The notes: generated by a model from the letters alone, not told the origin. Shown: positions 8,953-19,573, numbered from the stretch's first letter. The stretch: DNA of 64,000 nt from Pedobacter ureilyticus (GCF_005925345.1 NZ_SSHJ01000004.1:124001-188000), one strand, 5' to 3'. Numbers and translations: made by a program.

Positions 8953-10134
8953 TTAATTCCCTAATTGTTTCAATGCAATATAAGCCATTAAACCTGTAGA
9001 AGTTTTTAAAGCATCCTCATCGATATCAAAATTTGGCGTATGCACCGAGTGGCAAGTATCTTTAGCAGCATTACCCGTACCCAAACGGTAAAAGCAAGCA
9101 TCGGTTACTTGAGAGTAGTACGCAAAATCTTCAGCTGCCATCCAGATATCTAAGTCTAAAACGTTTTCTTTTCCTAAATATTCTTCGGCACAGGCTCGAG
9201 CATTGTTCGTTAATTTTTCTTCATTAATTAAAAATGGATAACCTCTGTGGATATCGAAATGACAACTTCCCCCCATGCTTTCTGCAATACCCTCGGCCAT
9301 TTTCTTCATTAAACGGTGAGCTTCGTTTCTCCAGTCCTCGTTTAGCGTCCTAAAAGTACCTTCCAATTTTACTTCATTAGGAATTACATTAGTTGCGCCG
9401 TTAGCGATTACCTTACCGAAAGAAAGCACCGAAGGCAAACGTGGATCGGCATTACGACTTACAATTTGCTGCAAGGCAACAATAATATGTGAAGTAATTA
9501 AAACCGGATCGATATTTTGATGAGGTTGCGCACCATGGCCACCTTTGCCCGTTACGGTTACGTAAATTTCGTCGGTAGAAGCCATGTAAATACCCGAACG
9601 AAAACCAACTTTACCCGCATCAATTAACGGCATTACGTGCTGACCAACAATAGCTTGTGGCTTAGGATTTTCTAATACACCTTCTTTAATCATGATACTA
9701 GCGCCACCAGGTAAAATTTCCTCTGCCGGCTGAAAAACAAGTTTCACCGTCCCTGCAAACTCTTCTTTTAATTGGTTAAGGATGTATGCCGTACCTAATA
9801 ACGAAGAAGTATGCACATCGTGTCCACAAGCATGCATTACACCCGGATTTTTAGAGGTATAAGGTTTATCATTCGCTTCTGTAATTGGCAGTGCATCCAT
9901 ATCGCCACGCAAAGCGATGACCTGATCTGATGGCAAAGCGCCAGTAATTAAGCCTACCACACCTGTGTTGGCCATCTCTGTAAACGGAATACCCCAAGCA
10001 GCCAACTTATCTTTCACAAACTTAGCCGTTTCAAACTCTTTAAAAGATAATTCTGGGTTAGCGTGTAAATGTTGACGAAAAGCTACTACTTCGTTAAAAA
10101 TTTGAGTGGCTAGTTCTTGTATTTTTTGTTTCAT
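8953..10134 (-). CDS. M20 family amidohydrolase
   Basis: A 393-residue zinc-dependent amidohydrolase of the IAA-amino acid/hippurate hydrolase group (M20D), which removes acyl groups from N-acyl amino acids. Metal-site motifs are visible in order: MHACGHDVHTSSLLGTA, FQPAEEILPGGA with the catalytic and metal-bridging Glu pair, GQHVMP, the dimerisation-domain GGHGAQPH, and the C-terminal CHSVHTPNFDID with the last metal ligand. No signal peptide, so it is cytoplasmic. Exact substrate unknown. It is followed downstream, after a repeat-poor gap, by an unrelated secreted protein gene. Confidence 0.9.
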   Translation of the reverse strand: MKQKIQELATQIFNEVVAFRQHLHANPELSFKEFETAKFVKDKLAAWGIPFTEMANTGVVGLITGALPSDQVIALRGDMDALPITEANDKPYTSKNPGVMHACGHDVHTSSLLGTAYILNQLKEEFAGTVKLVFQPAEEILPGGASIMIKEGVLENPKPQAIVGQHVMPLIDAGKVGFRSGIYMASTDEIYVTVTGKGGHGAQPHQNIDPVLITSHIIVALQQIVSRNADPRLPSVLSFGKVIANGATNVIPNEVKLEGTFRTLNEDWRNEAHRLMKKMAEGIAESMGGSCHFDIHRGYPFLINEEKLTNNARACAEEYLGKENVLDLDIWMAAEDFAYYSQVTDACFYRLGTGNAAKDTCHSVHTPNFDIDEDALKTSTGLMAYIALKQLGN

Positions 10135-10224
10135 GTTTAGTTTGGGTTAACTGTTGATTTGGTTGACTGGTAAACTGTAACCTGCCATAGCGATTAACCG
10201 ATGAACCAGTTCTACGATTAAACT

Positions 10225-10650
10225 TTATTCTAAAATTGGTGCGTTTATCTTTTCTCTAAAAATAAACAGTGTGGGGTAGCTTGGCCGTAGTTCGTTCAAA
10301 AACTTTTGGGCCTCTAGCTTAGTACGGTAATCACCAACTCTTAAATAATAGTTTGGTTCTTTGTAAGTGATATAGGTGTTTAATTTAGGGTATTCTGATT
10401 TAAACTGTGCTTGTTGCGCAAACACCTCACGCCTATCTGATCCGTAATAAATCTGCACTCTGTAACCCATTGAAGAAACGATAGCCGACCCTGTTGGATT
10501 TGTAGCGGTTGGCCTTGCTTTGTTTAACTCAATTCGTTTGGCAATGAGACTGTCTATCAAAGGATCTTTTACCACAATTACCTCTCCCTTGGTTTGGGCA
10601 AAGGAGGTAACGCTTAACAAAACAGAAATTATAACTAATGGTATTTTCAT
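10225..10650 (-). CDS. SPOR domain protein
   Basis: A 141-residue secreted protein: signal peptide (about 1-18, ending SFAQ), a short linker, then a SPOR domain (about residues 60-135) with GYRVQIYYGSDRREVFAQQ, PNYYLRVGDYRTKLEAQKFLNELR and a closing beta-alpha element. SPOR domains bind denuded glycan strands of peptidoglycan, often at division sites. It lies 90 bases upstream of the M20 gene in the same direction, so the two may share a transcript, though their functions do not obviously match. Confidence 0.85.
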   Translation of the reverse strand: MKIPLVIISVLLSVTSFAQTKGEVIVVKDPLIDSLIAKRIELNKARPTATNPTGSAIVSSMGYRVQIYYGSDRREVFAQQAQFKSEYPKLNTYITYKEPNYYLRVGDYRTKLEAQKFLNELRPSYPTLFIFREKINAPILE

Positions 10651-10943
10651 TTACTTCAAATTGTGCCTCGGTAGTTAAATAAACATCTCTTAATATAACG
10701 AGAACAATTACGTTGGGTTTGCAAAAATCGATATTCTAATCTGCTAAAACAAATCTCTTTTAAGGGAAACCATACAATATTTCAAAAACTTACATAGCGT
10801 AGTTTAGAGTTTGGGAGGCATGGAAAGCTTAAACCTTAATATTAGTTAAATTACCTTAAGGTAGATGCATTTAGCAACCCTAAATCATAAAAAATTATAT
10901 CCGTTTAAAAAAAATAAATAAATTTACTCCTAATACGAATATT

Positions 10944-12290
10944 ATGAAATATAAACCTCTCTGTTCATTTCTATTTTGCGCATTATTATTGAATACTGTC
11001 GCCAACGCACAAATGAAAATCTCTAACGGTGCAGCTGTAGTTGTTGGCTCGGGTGCTAATATTAACTTAGCAAATATTTCTCTAGATTACGGTAATGGTA
11101 CGTTATCAGGAGATGGAAAATTCATTTTTTCAGGCAGTGCTGATAACACCATCAGCGGAAACACAACGATAAAGCACATTTACTTGGCAAAAAGTACAGG
11201 TAGTAAACTCGCATTAGCGAACAACTTACTTCTTAGCGGTTCGTTTGATTTTGGTTCGGGTATTTTAGATCTTAACGGCTACAACCTTAACCTTGGTAAT
11301 ACCGGAACATTATTGAACGAAAATAACAACAGTTTTGCGACTGGAAACTCTGGATATGTGGTAAGAGAAGCTAGCTTGAATGCACCTGCGGCGGTTAATG
11401 CCGGCAACCTAGGTGTAGCAATAACAACCGCAAGTAATTTGGGTAACACCATCATAAGACGAGGTAACTACGCAATTTCTGATGGCAGCAATCAGTCTAT
11501 TAAACGTTTTTTTGAGATTGAACCAACCAACAATACAAATTTAAACGCCACTTTAAGATTTCTTTATCTTGATGGAGAATTAAATAGCTTGCAAGAAAAC
11601 CAGCTGAGGTTCATGCAATCGGAAGACAATGGCGCAACCTGGTCTGGATTAACTAGCACCATAAACGCAGCCCAAAATTATGTAGAAGTTAGCGGAGTTA
11701 ACAGCTTCGGCCGCATGTCGTTGGTAAATGACTTTACGTTGCCGCTTTCTTTACTAAAACTGTCTGGAAAAATACAGAAGGTAGGTGTTACCTTAAACTG
11801 GCTAACATTAAATGAGGTAGACGTAAGCCATTTCCTTACAGAAAAAAGTTACGATGGCAAAAGATTTGTTTCTTTTTCGGAAGTAAGATCTAAAAGCGAG
11901 ACCTCAAAAGACAATAATTATACAGTAAACGATATCAATCCGCTTTTGGGCATCAATTATTATCGCATTACTGCCGTAGATAAAGATGGAAAAACTAATT
12001 TTTCTAATATTATACCCATTAATTTTTCTTTAACGAAAGAAGAGCAGGCAAATATTTATCCAAACCCAACAGCTAAAAATATCAATGGCACATTTTACCT
12101 GCCACTTGCGCAACAGGTAAAACTCGCTGTAATTTCTAGCATAGGAAAAGTGGAGCTGAACAAAAGTGTAAATGCTGTACCTGGCTTAAATCATTTTTCT
12201 TTCGATGTTTCCGCACTACCTATTGGTGTTTATTTTATACAAATAGTTACTGCTAATTCAAATCAACAACTAAAATTCATCAAAAATTAA
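10944..12290 (+). CDS. T9SS-sorted surface protein
   Basis: A 448-residue secreted protein. It has a signal peptide (about 1-22, ending ANAQ), a repetitive beta-rich N-terminal half with runs of Gly, Asn and Ser (about 25-260) that looks like a parallel beta-helix or autotransporter passenger, and a C-terminal type A T9SS sorting domain (about 370-448) starting IYPNPTAKN and ending in a short basic tail (FIKN). T9SS substrates are exported across the outer membrane and attached to the cell surface. The next gene starts 7 bases after the stop, so they are probably co-expressed. Precise role unknown. Confidence 0.8.
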   Translation: MKYKPLCSFLFCALLLNTVANAQMKISNGAAVVVGSGANINLANISLDYGNGTLSGDGKFIFSGSADNTISGNTTIKHIYLAKSTGSKLALANNLLLSGSFDFGSGILDLNGYNLNLGNTGTLLNENNNSFATGNSGYVVREASLNAPAAVNAGNLGVAITTASNLGNTIIRRGNYAISDGSNQSIKRFFEIEPTNNTNLNATLRFLYLDGELNSLQENQLRFMQSEDNGATWSGLTSTINAAQNYVEVSGVNSFGRMSLVNDFTLPLSLLKLSGKIQKVGVTLNWLTLNEVDVSHFLTEKSYDGKRFVSFSEVRSKSETSKDNNYTVNDINPLLGINYYRITAVDKDGKTNFSNIIPINFSLTKEEQANIYPNPTAKNINGTFYLPLAQQVKLAVISSIGKVELNKSVNAVPGLNHFSFDVSALPIGVYFIQIVTANSNQQLKFIKN

Positions 12291-12297
12291 TTGCTAT

Positions 12298-13284
12298 ATG
12301 AAGGCTAAATTTTTACCCTTACTATTTATTTTCCCTATTTCATTCTATGCCAACGCACAGAATGTAGGTATCAATACCGATGCATCGGCAGCAGACAACA
12401 GTGCCATGCTAGATGTTAAAAGTACCGACAAAGGTATGCTGATACCAAGAATGACGGCGGCCCAGCGCAACCTCATTGCTTCGCCGGCAACCGGGCTACT
12501 GGTTTACCAAACTGATGGCACCAGCGGATTTTACTTTAACCAAGGCACGCCAACCGTTAAAAACTGGATATTACTGGGTGCTAAAGGCGATACTGGTGTT
12601 GCTGGTCCACAGGGACCACAAGGTGTAGCAGGACCTACCGGAGCCACTGGAGCTTCGGGGCTACAAGGAGCCATTGGACCAGCAGGGCCACAGGGACCAC
12701 AAGGCACAGGTTTTAGCAATGGCACGGCGGCAGGACAAATCTATTTAACAGGTTCAACTCCCTTTGCTCCACAAACACCAGTAACGTTAAGTGGAAATGC
12801 TACAGTAAGTTCTTCGGGTGTACTTTCTATTACCTCGCTACCAGCAATTAGCGGTGCAAATTTAACCAGCTTAAACGCAAGCAACGTTAGTTCGGGTACT
12901 GTTGCCACGGCTCGGTTGGGCTCGGGAACTGCAAGCGCATCCACTTATTTAAGAGGCGATGGCACTTGGGCTACCCCTAGTGGCGGTGGTGGCGGAGGTT
13001 TGCTAGCAGTGACACCCGTTACAGCTAATGGCACTACTTTAACAAACACTTCTCAAGTTGTTTTCATTAAAGGTAATTACGGTGTAACGTTACCTTCTGC
13101 ACCTAGCACGGGCTTAGTTATCTACATATTTACAGACAATGTAAACTCAACGGTAAATCCAAACGGCAAAAAATTCCGCCAAAATAACAATGATTACGAC
13201 ACATCAAATTTTACAAATTTTGGTAAAACTAACCAATTAGGGTTAACCTTAATCTACGATGGTACAGTTTGGCTCTGCTTTTAA
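12298..13284 (+). CDS. Secreted collagen-like (Gly-X-Y) protein
   Basis: A 328-residue protein with a signal peptide (1-20, ending NAQ), an N-terminal segment with VGINTDASAADNSAMLDV and KGMLIPRMT that is common at the start of Bacteroidota tail-fibre-like and surface proteins, and about 14 Gly-X-Y triplets (residues about 97-140, e.g. GPQGPQGVAGPTGATGASG) predicted to form a collagen-like triple helix. A beta-rich C-terminal part follows, with a run of glycines (GGGGGG) as a hinge. It is likely a trimeric fibrous surface protein. No T9SS domain is visible in it, although its upstream neighbour has one. Confidence 0.78.
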   Translation: MKAKFLPLLFIFPISFYANAQNVGINTDASAADNSAMLDVKSTDKGMLIPRMTAAQRNLIASPATGLLVYQTDGTSGFYFNQGTPTVKNWILLGAKGDTGVAGPQGPQGVAGPTGATGASGLQGAIGPAGPQGPQGTGFSNGTAAGQIYLTGSTPFAPQTPVTLSGNATVSSSGVLSITSLPAISGANLTSLNASNVSSGTVATARLGSGTASASTYLRGDGTWATPSGGGGGGLLAVTPVTANGTTLTNTSQVVFIKGNYGVTLPSAPSTGLVIYIFTDNVNSTVNPNGKKFRQNNNDYDTSNFTNFGKTNQLGLTLIYDGTVWLCF

Positions 13285-13311
13285 TCCGCTCGTTCACGGC
13301 AGACAATTTAG

Positions 13312-13343
13312 AAATCCCTTACTAGCAAGTATAGGGATTTTAT
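13312..13343 (+). terminator. Terminator of the collagen-like gene
   Basis: AAATCCCT (13312-13319) pairs with AGGGATTT (13332-13339), followed by a T-rich tail TTATTTTG. It starts 28 bases after the stop at 13284. Confidence 0.7.
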
Positions 13344-13554
13344 TTTGCCCCAATAGCTAGCTTCTTTAGTCTTTTCTTTTATATAGCATAAGCGAATTTT
13401 CATCCAGCACAAGTATTGGCATAGCGGCTCCTGGTGCTTTTCTTTAATCTATCAATCCGAATCTCAAATTAGGGGCGGGTAAAAGCGGAATGTAGCCAAG
13501 CATCTACAACTGACTTTTAATTGGTTAACTTTTTTCAGGACGGGACAAACTAAC

Positions 13555-13586
13555 AAAAAAGCCCCGAAGAAAATTCGAGGCTTGAA
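13555..13586 (-). terminator. Terminator of secA
   Basis: On the minus strand AAGCCTCGAATTTTCTTCGG closes into a hairpin whose 3' arm ends GGGGCTTTTTT. It sits about 55 bases past the secA stop, beyond the CTCCCCT-type repeat. Confidence 0.75.
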
Positions 13587-13606
13587 AATTATATTTTAAA
13601 CTCATA

Positions 13607-13638
13607 AAGTCTCCCCTTAGGGGAGATTTAGAGGGGCA
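13607..13638 (-). repeat. CTCCCCT-type palindromic repeat after secA
   Basis: On the minus strand it reads GCCCCTCTAAATCTCCCC followed by TAAGGGGAGACT, with a perfect CTCCCC/GGGGAG hairpin. The same sequence, in the same orientation relative to the gene, follows groEL at 42834-42866. It begins a few bases after the stop codon in both cases. Confidence 0.8.
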
Positions 13639-13639
13639 G

Positions 13640-16600
13640 TTAAGCATTCACACCATGGCAATTTTTAAACTTCTTACCACTTCCGCAAGGGCAAGGTTCG
13701 TTTCTGCCCACCGTTGCTTCTTTTCTAATCGGTTGCAAAGGTTGCGGCTCACGAGTATCGCCTACTAAATCTAAATCAGACTCATCGCCGTATTCTTTTT
13801 TAGTTGCATTTAGTTTGGGCTGAGGTTTTGGAGCTACTGCTTCTCTTACCTGTTCTGCTTCCTGCTGCATCGGGATACCACCTTTAAACAAGAAACTCAC
13901 TACTTCCTTGTTCACGATATTTAACATGCCTTTGAACAAATTAAAGGCCTCCATCTTATAGATAATCAATGGATCTTTTTGTTCGTAGACTGCATTTTGT
14001 ACAGATTGCTTCAACTCATCCATTTCACGTAAATGCTCTTTCCAACTGTCATCTATTAAAGCCAAGATGATAGTTTTCTCAAACGCTTTAGTGATTTCTC
14101 TTCCGTTGTTCTCAATAGCTTTTTTCAATTCTACCGGAACCTGAATTTGACGCATGCCATCAGTAAAAGGCACCACAATCTGCTCAATCATATCGCCTCT
14201 ATCTGCAAAAACTTCTTTTAGTACAGGCATAGCTTGATTAACGATACCTTCCGATTTGCGATGGTAAAAAGCTGTAACTTCTTCGAATAATTTCTCAGAT
14301 AGATCTGGAATTTTCTTGCTGCTAAATTCTTGTTCAGAAATCTCCGTATCTACCGAGAAGTTCTTAATTACTTCTAGTTTAAAACCTTCGTAGTTGCTGC
14401 TTTCTTTGTATTCTGTAATTACGTCTTCAACAACATCAAAAATCATGTTGCTCATGTCTACATCTAAACGATCGCCAAATAAAGCGTTTCTACGTTTTGC
14501 ATAAATTACGGTACGTTGCGAGTTCATTACATCATCGTACTCTAGCAAACGCTTACGTACCCCAAAGTTGTTTTCTTCTACTTTTTTCTGTGCTCTTTCT
14601 ATAGAGTTGGTAATCATAGAGTGTTGGATTACCTCGCCATCTTCGATACCCATACGCACCATGATGTTAGAGATACGCTCTGATCCGAATAAACGCATCA
14701 AGTTATCTTCTAGTGACACGAAGAACTGCGAAGTTCCAGGATCTCCTTGACGACCAGCACGACCACGCAACTGTCTGTCTACACGACGAGACTCGTGGCG
14801 CTCGGTACCTATAATGGCCAAACCACCAGCATCTTTTACACCTGGCCCTAATTTAATATCCGTACCACGACCAGCCATGTTGGTAGCAATAGTTACCTGA
14901 CCTGGTTGTCCAGCTTCTGCCACAATATCAGCCTCTCTTTGGTGCATTTTGGCATTTAACACATTGTGCTTAATACCACGCAACTTCAACATACGGCTTA
15001 ACAACTCAGATATTTCTACCGAGGTGGTACCTACCAATACCGGACGACCAGCTTCGGTTAATTTTACAATCTCTTCTGCTACTGCGTTATATTTTTCTCT
15101 TACGGTACGATAAACGTAATCTTGCTCATCTTTTCTAGAAATTACTCTATTGGTAGGAATTTCTACCACATCTAATTTATAGATAGACCAAAACTCGCCA
15201 GCCTCTGTAGTTGCTGTACCGGTCATACCGCAAAGTTTGTGGTACATACGGAAATAGTTTTGTAAAGTAACAGTAGCATAAGTTTGTGAAGCATCTTCTA
15301 CTTTTACATTCTCTTTTGCCTCAATGGCTTGGTGCAAACCATCAGAATAACGGCGACCTTCCATGATACGACCGGTTTGCTCATCTACAATCTTGATCTT
15401 ACCTTCATCAACAATATACTCTACATCATTTTCGAATAAAGTATAAGCTTTTAACAATTGGTTGATAGAGTGGATACGCTCTGCCTTTACAGCGTAATCA
15501 CGCATTAAAGCATCCTTATTAGCAATTTTCTCTTCATTGCTTAAGTTAGATTTTTCAATTTCGGCAATTTCTGTACCTACATCTGGTAACACGAAAAAGC
15601 CCGGATCTTCGCCCTGTTGGGTAATCATTTCGATACCTTTTTCAGTCAACTCTACTTGATTGTTTTTCTCATCGATATAGAAGAACAACTCAGCATCTAC
15701 CTTAGGCATATTCTTAGACTGATCTGCCATGTAGTAGTTCTCTGTTTTAAGCAAGGTTTGCCTGTTGCTGCCTTCACTTAAAAACTTAATTAACGCTTTA
15801 TTTTTTGGCAAACCTCTATGGGCACGTAACAAAGCCAAACCGCCTTCGCCTTCTTCTGTACCAGCATTACCGCTATTGATTAAAGTTTTAGCCGAGTTTA
15901 ACGCAGACTGCACGTAAGCTTTTTGAGCGTTTACCAAACGTTCAATTCGTGGTTTCAGTTCGTGAAACTCGTGCTGATCGCCGAAAGGAACTGGACCAGA
16001 AATGATCAATGGTGTACGAGCATCATCAATTAATACTGAATCGACCTCATCTACCATTGCAAAATGCAATTTACGTTGCACCAATTGATCTGGTGTTTGC
16101 GACATATTGTCACGCAGGTAATCGAAACCGAATTCGTTATTAGTTCCGTACGTGATATCTGCTAAGTAAGCTTTTCTACGTTCTTCAGAGTTGGGTTGGT
16201 GTTTATCGATACAATCTACACTTAAACCATGGAATTCAAATAATGGCCCGTTCCATTCACTATCACGACGAGCAAGGTAATCGTTCACCGTTACAATGTG
16301 TACACCTTGACCAGCCAACGCATTTAAATAAGCAGGCAAGGTACTCACTAAGGTTTTACCCTCACCAGTAGCCATCTCTGCTATTTTACCACTGTTTAGC
16401 ACCATACCACCTATCAACTGCACATCGTAATGCACCATGTTCCAAAGTACTTCTGTACCCGAAGCATCCCACTTGTTAGCCCATAACGCTTTATCGCCAA
16501 CAATTTTTACGTTGCTTTTTCTAGTGGCAATTTCTCTGTCGAATGCTGTGGCAGTTACCTCTAACTGCTCATTTTCGCTTAAACGACGTGATGTTTCTTT

Positions 16601-16942
16601 TACTACAGCAAAAGCTTGAGGTAAAATCTGCTGCAGCACCTTCTCCAACTCTACATTACGCTCTTTGCCTAGCGCATCAACCTCATCGTAAAGATTTGTT
16701 TTTTCGTTTAATGAAAGTTCTGGGCTTTCTGCTTGTGCCTTTAAAGCTGCAATTTTATCATCTATAGTAGCCAAAGCCGAGGCAATGGTTGCCTTAAATT
16801 CGATGGTTTTATTTCTAAGTTCATCATTAGTTAACGATGATAATTTTGCATATTCTTCGTTGATTTGTGCAACGATTGGCTGTAACGCCTTGATATCTCT
16901 TTCTGATTTGCTTCCAAATATCTTGGCTAAAAATCCTAACAT
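13640..16942 (-). CDS. secA: Preprotein translocase ATPase SecA
   Basis: SecA is the motor that drives unfolded proteins through SecYEG. The 1100-residue product shows Walker A in [10 protein letters not shown], the [16 protein letters not shown] segment, the DEAD-like [21 protein letters not shown] region (split here), preprotein cross-linking domain, [18 protein letters not shown], and [14 protein letters not shown] of the second RecA-like domain. The C-terminus has a SEC-C zinc motif with [14 protein letters not shown]. It is about 200 residues longer than the E. coli protein, mostly from an insertion at about residues 335-420, which is usual for Bacteroidota SecA. Monocistronic, with its own terminator. 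Confidence 0.98.
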   Translation of the reverse strand: MLGFLAKIFGSKSERDIKALQPIVAQINEEYAKLSSLTNDELRNKTIEFKATIASALATIDDKIAALKAQAESPELSLNEKTNLYDEVDALGKERNVELEKVLQQILPQAFAVVKETSRRLSENEQLEVTATAFDREIATRKSNVKIVGDKALWANKWDASGTEVLWNMVHYDVQLIGGMVLNSGKIAEMATGEGKTLVSTLPAYLNALAGQGVHIVTVNDYLARRDSEWNGPLFEFHGLSVDCIDKHQPNSEERRKAYLADITYGTNNEFGFDYLRDNMSQTPDQLVQRKLHFAMVDEVDSVLIDDARTPLIISGPVPFGDQHEFHELKPRIERLVNAQKAYVQSALNSAKTLINSGNAGTEEGEGGLALLRAHRGLPKNKALIKFLSEGSNRQTLLKTENYYMADQSKNMPKVDAELFFYIDEKNNQVELTEKGIEMITQQGEDPGFFVLPDVGTEIAEIEKSNLSNEEKIANKDALMRDYAVKAERIHSINQLLKAYTLFENDVEYIVDEGKIKIVDEQTGRIMEGRRYSDGLHQAIEAKENVKVEDASQTYATVTLQNYFRMYHKLCGMTGTATTEAGEFWSIYKLDVVEIPTNRVISRKDEQDYVYRTVREKYNAVAEEIVKLTEAGRPVLVGTTSVEISELLSRMLKLRGIKHNVLNAKMHQREADIVAEAGQPGQVTIATNMAGRGTDIKLGPGVKDAGGLAIIGTERHESRRVDRQLRGRAGRQGDPGTSQFFVSLEDNLMRLFGSERISNIMVRMGIEDGEVIQHSMITNSIERAQKKVEENNFGVRKRLLEYDDVMNSQRTVIYAKRRNALFGDRLDVDMSNMIFDVVEDVITEYKESSNYEGFKLEVIKNFSVDTEISEQEFSSKKIPDLSEKLFEEVTAFYHRKSEGIVNQAMPVLKEVFADRGDMIEQIVVPFTDGMRQIQVPVELKKAIENNGREITKAFEKTIILALIDDSWKEHLREMDELKQSVQNAVYEQKDPLIIYKMEAFNLFKGMLNIVNKEVVSFLFKGGIPMQQEAEQVREAVAPKPQPKLNATKKEYGDESDLDLVGDTREPQPLQPIRKEATVGRNEPCPCGSGKKFKNCHGVNA

Positions 16943-17173
16943 GTTTTTATTGTTTTATTGATTAATTGTCCGAAGTCGGATGCCCGAAGTCGGATGATAA
17001 TATATAGTTTTATAGTGCAATGGATATTATTGCTTCTTGTCTTCAAACACAGTCCAATAGACGTTCGACGTTACACAACAACCAAGCCATTAAATTGTGT
17101 TATGACAACTTGACTTTGTAGCGCTTTAACGGTAAACTCTCGAACTTCCGACATCGAACATCGGACTTTTAAG

Positions 17174-17476
17174 CTAGGGGCTATTGTTTCTAGGATTTTC
17201 CAATTCGGCAGCATAAAGTAGCGGCTGATTGGTAATATTGTATTTTGAGCAGTTTTTATTGGAGATTACACCAATGGCGCTCAACTGATTATTAGACAAG
17301 ATAAAATGAGGAAGATCTTGTAAATCTTGAACCGAACGTACAGCAGATTGCTCTACGGTTGTTTGTGTTTTGGCACAGTACCTTTCGGTTAAATAGCGTA
17401 GTCCGTCCATACGCTCGGCTTTGGCCAAGTGCGAAAGACTAAAAAACACTAAAGAAATGGTTACGAGATGCCTCAT
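17174..17476 (-). CDS. Small secreted hypothetical protein
   Basis: I choose the ATG at 17476 (MRHLVTISLVFFSLSHLAKA) because it puts a typical signal peptide at the N-terminus; an in-frame ATG at 17515 would add 13 residues before it. The mature part is about 80 residues, with two Cys residues (CAKTQ and NKNCSK) and no recognised domain. Codon use is like its neighbours, and there is no homology I can name. It may be a real small secreted protein, but support is moderate. Confidence 0.45.
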   Translation of the reverse strand: MRHLVTISLVFFSLSHLAKAERMDGLRYLTERYCAKTQTTVEQSAVRSVQDLQDLPHFILSNNQLSAIGVISNKNCSKYNITNQPLLYAAELENPRNNSP

Positions 17477-17575
17477 TACTGCAAGCAAATCTAGTTTTAA
17501 TCTTTTATATACCAAAATTTGATTGCAGTTTTAACCGAATACTAACATAGGTTTGGCAAATACCTATATCCAATT

Positions 17576-18010
17576 TTATTTATGTTTTGTATAAGTAGAA
17601 GTAAGTATTTGATACTCCTTTTTGCTTACAGAGATATCATATTTATTAGTAATAACGAACTGCGTATCCCCTTTCCATTTTATTGGGAATGACATAGTTA
17701 AATTATGGTTTTTAACGGATAAGACATCTCCTTCCAAAGTAAAAGTTCCTTGTTCTTCAATTTCCTCATCTTTGTCATAAATAATATATGTATTTCCCTT
17801 AAAAACGATATAATCTGTAGTAGTCCCATATGAGGTTCCTGGACTTGGTGGAATTAACTTTCCATCGATATAATTTTCCCAAACAAACTCCGTCAAGTCC
17901 CATCTTCCTTGTAAACGATTAGAGTTCGAGGAGTTATCGTCCTTTTTACATCCTGTAAAAGCAAAAATTACCCCGAAGAGCAATATAAATAAGAGACGTA
18001 ATTTTTTCAT
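17576..18010 (-). CDS. Lipocalin-like lipoprotein (paralogue of the 37.4 kb gene)
   Basis: A 144-residue lipoprotein: MKKLRLLFILL followed by the lipobox FTGC at about residue 20 and a KKDDNSS linker. The core begins LQGRWDLTEF and continues as an antiparallel beta pattern ending in ILTSTYTKHK. It resembles lipocalin-like families of Bacteroidota (N-x-L-x-G-x-W-x-L-x-x start). A paralogue at 37354-37770 shares the KKDE linker, the GRWDF start, and the FxGN-Y/F-x and TFTLE/TFSTT steps. Divergent from purD, with a shared 170-base upstream region. Ligand unknown. Confidence 0.65.
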   Translation of the reverse strand: MKKLRLLFILLFGVIFAFTGCKKDDNSSNSNRLQGRWDLTEFVWENYIDGKLIPPSPGTSYGTTTDYIVFKGNTYIIYDKDEEIEEQGTFTLEGDVLSVKNHNLTMSFPIKWKGDTQFVITNKYDISVSKKEYQILTSTYTKHK

Positions 18011-18168
18011 GTACTGTATATATTTCGTACTAAATAAGTGATTTAATTTTAGTTTATCAACATTCCAATTAAAAATATTCCTAACTATCTAAAATAGCTT
18101 AGCAGAGTAAACTACTCACTACTAAAGCATTCTTTTTACATTTTATATTCCTAATAAGCATAAACACA

Positions 18169-18176
18169 TATCTTTG
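18169..18176 (+). promoter_or_regulatory. Candidate -7 box directly before purD
   Basis: TATCTTTG matches TAnnTTTG and ends only 4 bases before the purD ATG (18181). Transcription from it would begin at or just past the start codon, which suggests a leaderless or nearly leaderless mRNA. No good -33 element is visible, so this is a hypothesis. Confidence 0.4.
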
Positions 18177-18180
18177 TGGT

Positions 18181-19452
18181 ATGAATATCTTAATAATAGG
18201 TTCTGGCGGAAGAGAATGTGCTTTTGCTTGGAAATTAAGCCAATCGGAGCAATGTACTAATCTTTTTATAGCTCCTGGTAATGCTGGCACCGCCAATTAC
18301 GGCAAAAATGTAAACATCAATCCAAATGATTTTGAAGCCGTGAAAGGACTTGCTTTAAAAGAAAAGATTGAACTACTAGTGGTTGGCCCCGAAGAGCCTT
18401 TGGTATTGGGTATTCACGATTTTTTTGTTAACGATGAAGAATTAAAACACATCCCGGTAATTGGCCCTAAAAAAGAAGGCGCCATTTTAGAAGGAAGTAA
18501 AGATTTTTCTAAGCAGTTTATGGAGCGCCATCACATCCCAACGGCAAAGTCTAAATCGTTTACCAATGAGAATTTAGCCGAAGGATTAGAATATCTCTCT
18601 ACCCATGCTACACCAATTGTGCTAAAAGCAGATGGTTTAGCAGCTGGTAAAGGTGTTTTGATTTTAGATAGCATTGCCGAAGCGCAAGAGGAATTGAAGC
18701 TAATGTTGGGTGGCAAATTTGGAAACGCCGGATCTACCGTTGTGATAGAAGAATTTTTAACCGGCATTGAGCTTTCTGTATTTATCTTAACCGATGGAAA
18801 AAACTACGTGATTTTACCAGAAGCAAAAGACTACAAACGTATTGGCCAAGGCGATACAGGCTTAAACACTGGCGGCATGGGCTCGGTGTCTCCAGTTCCG
18901 TTTGCTAACGAAGAGTTTCTAAATAAAATAGAAGAGCGTATCATTAAGCCAACGGTAAATGGTTTGGCCAGCGAGGGTATAGATTACACGGGTTTCATTT
19001 TCTTTGGCTTGATCAAAGTTGGCGAAGAGCCTTACGTAATTGAATACAATGCTCGCATGGGCGATCCGGAAACGGAAAGTGTGATCCCAAGAATTGAAAA
19101 TGATTTGGTGGAACTTTTCTTGGCGAGTGCCAACAAAGAATTAGGTAATTACGAAATCAAAATTAGCCCTAAAAATGCGGCAACCGTTGTAATTGTTGCT
19201 GGTGGATATCCTGGCGATTACGAAAAAGGAAAAGCCATTTCTGGGCTAGACAATGTGAGAGATTCATACGTTTTTCATGCTGGCACTGCTTCAGAAGGCG
19301 GGGTAGTAAAAACCAATGGCGGCAGAGTTTTGGCAGTTAGCAGCGTTAAAGACACCCAATTTGAAGCTTTGCAGTGTGCTACAGCAGATGCAGCAAGAAT
19401 ATATTTTGACGGAAAATATTTCCGTGAAGACATTGGCTTTGATTTGATGTAA
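18181..19452 (+). CDS. purD: Phosphoribosylamine-glycine ligase (GARS)
   Basis: PurD joins 5-phosphoribosylamine and glycine with ATP hydrolysis, the second step of purine synthesis. The 423-residue protein has the N-terminal GSGGRECAFAWKL, VVGPEEPLVLGI, and the ATP-grasp segments KADGLAAGKGVLIL, EEFLTGIELSVFIL, GLNTGGMGSVSPVPF, NARMGDPETESVIPRI, in the order usual for the family. Length is normal. The start ATG follows directly on a -7-like box. It is a single gene here, not in a pur cluster. Confidence 0.97.
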   Translation: MNILIIGSGGRECAFAWKLSQSEQCTNLFIAPGNAGTANYGKNVNINPNDFEAVKGLALKEKIELLVVGPEEPLVLGIHDFFVNDEELKHIPVIGPKKEGAILEGSKDFSKQFMERHHIPTAKSKSFTNENLAEGLEYLSTHATPIVLKADGLAAGKGVLILDSIAEAQEELKLMLGGKFGNAGSTVVIEEFLTGIELSVFILTDGKNYVILPEAKDYKRIGQGDTGLNTGGMGSVSPVPFANEEFLNKIEERIIKPTVNGLASEGIDYTGFIFFGLIKVGEEPYVIEYNARMGDPETESVIPRIENDLVELFLASANKELGNYEIKISPKNAATVVIVAGGYPGDYEKGKAISGLDNVRDSYVFHAGTASEGGVVKTNGGRVLAVSSVKDTQFEALQCATADAARIYFDGKYFREDIGFDLM

Positions 19453-19528
19453 CCTCAAACTGAGGCAAAGTTTTCTCATTTATCAGCATTTATTCGTAAA
19501 CTTGTATTTACGAGATGCAATTACCCAC

Positions 19529-19573
19529 ATCCCGTCTAGGCCTAAAGCATGGCACTAGTCGGGATTTTTATCA
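19529..19573 (+). terminator. Candidate purD terminator
   Basis: ATCCCGTCTAGGCC pairs imperfectly with GGCACTAGTCGGGAT across a short loop, followed by TTTTTAT. About 80 bases after the purD stop. Confidence 0.55.

Larger units (their letters stand above)
13285..13639. other. Gene-free convergent gap with terminators
   Basis: This 355-base gap lies between the collagen-like gene (rightward) and secA (leftward). It holds terminators for both (13312-13343 and 13555-13586) and, directly after the secA stop, a CTCCCCT-type repeat. The stretch at about 13370-13550 has no gene or strong structure that I can see. Confidence 0.7.

Noticed and set aside
12531..12725. Proline-rich minus-strand open frame of 64 codons
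   Set aside because: It is the antisense shadow of the Gly-X-Y repeats of the collagen-like gene (GGN codons read as proline on the other strand).
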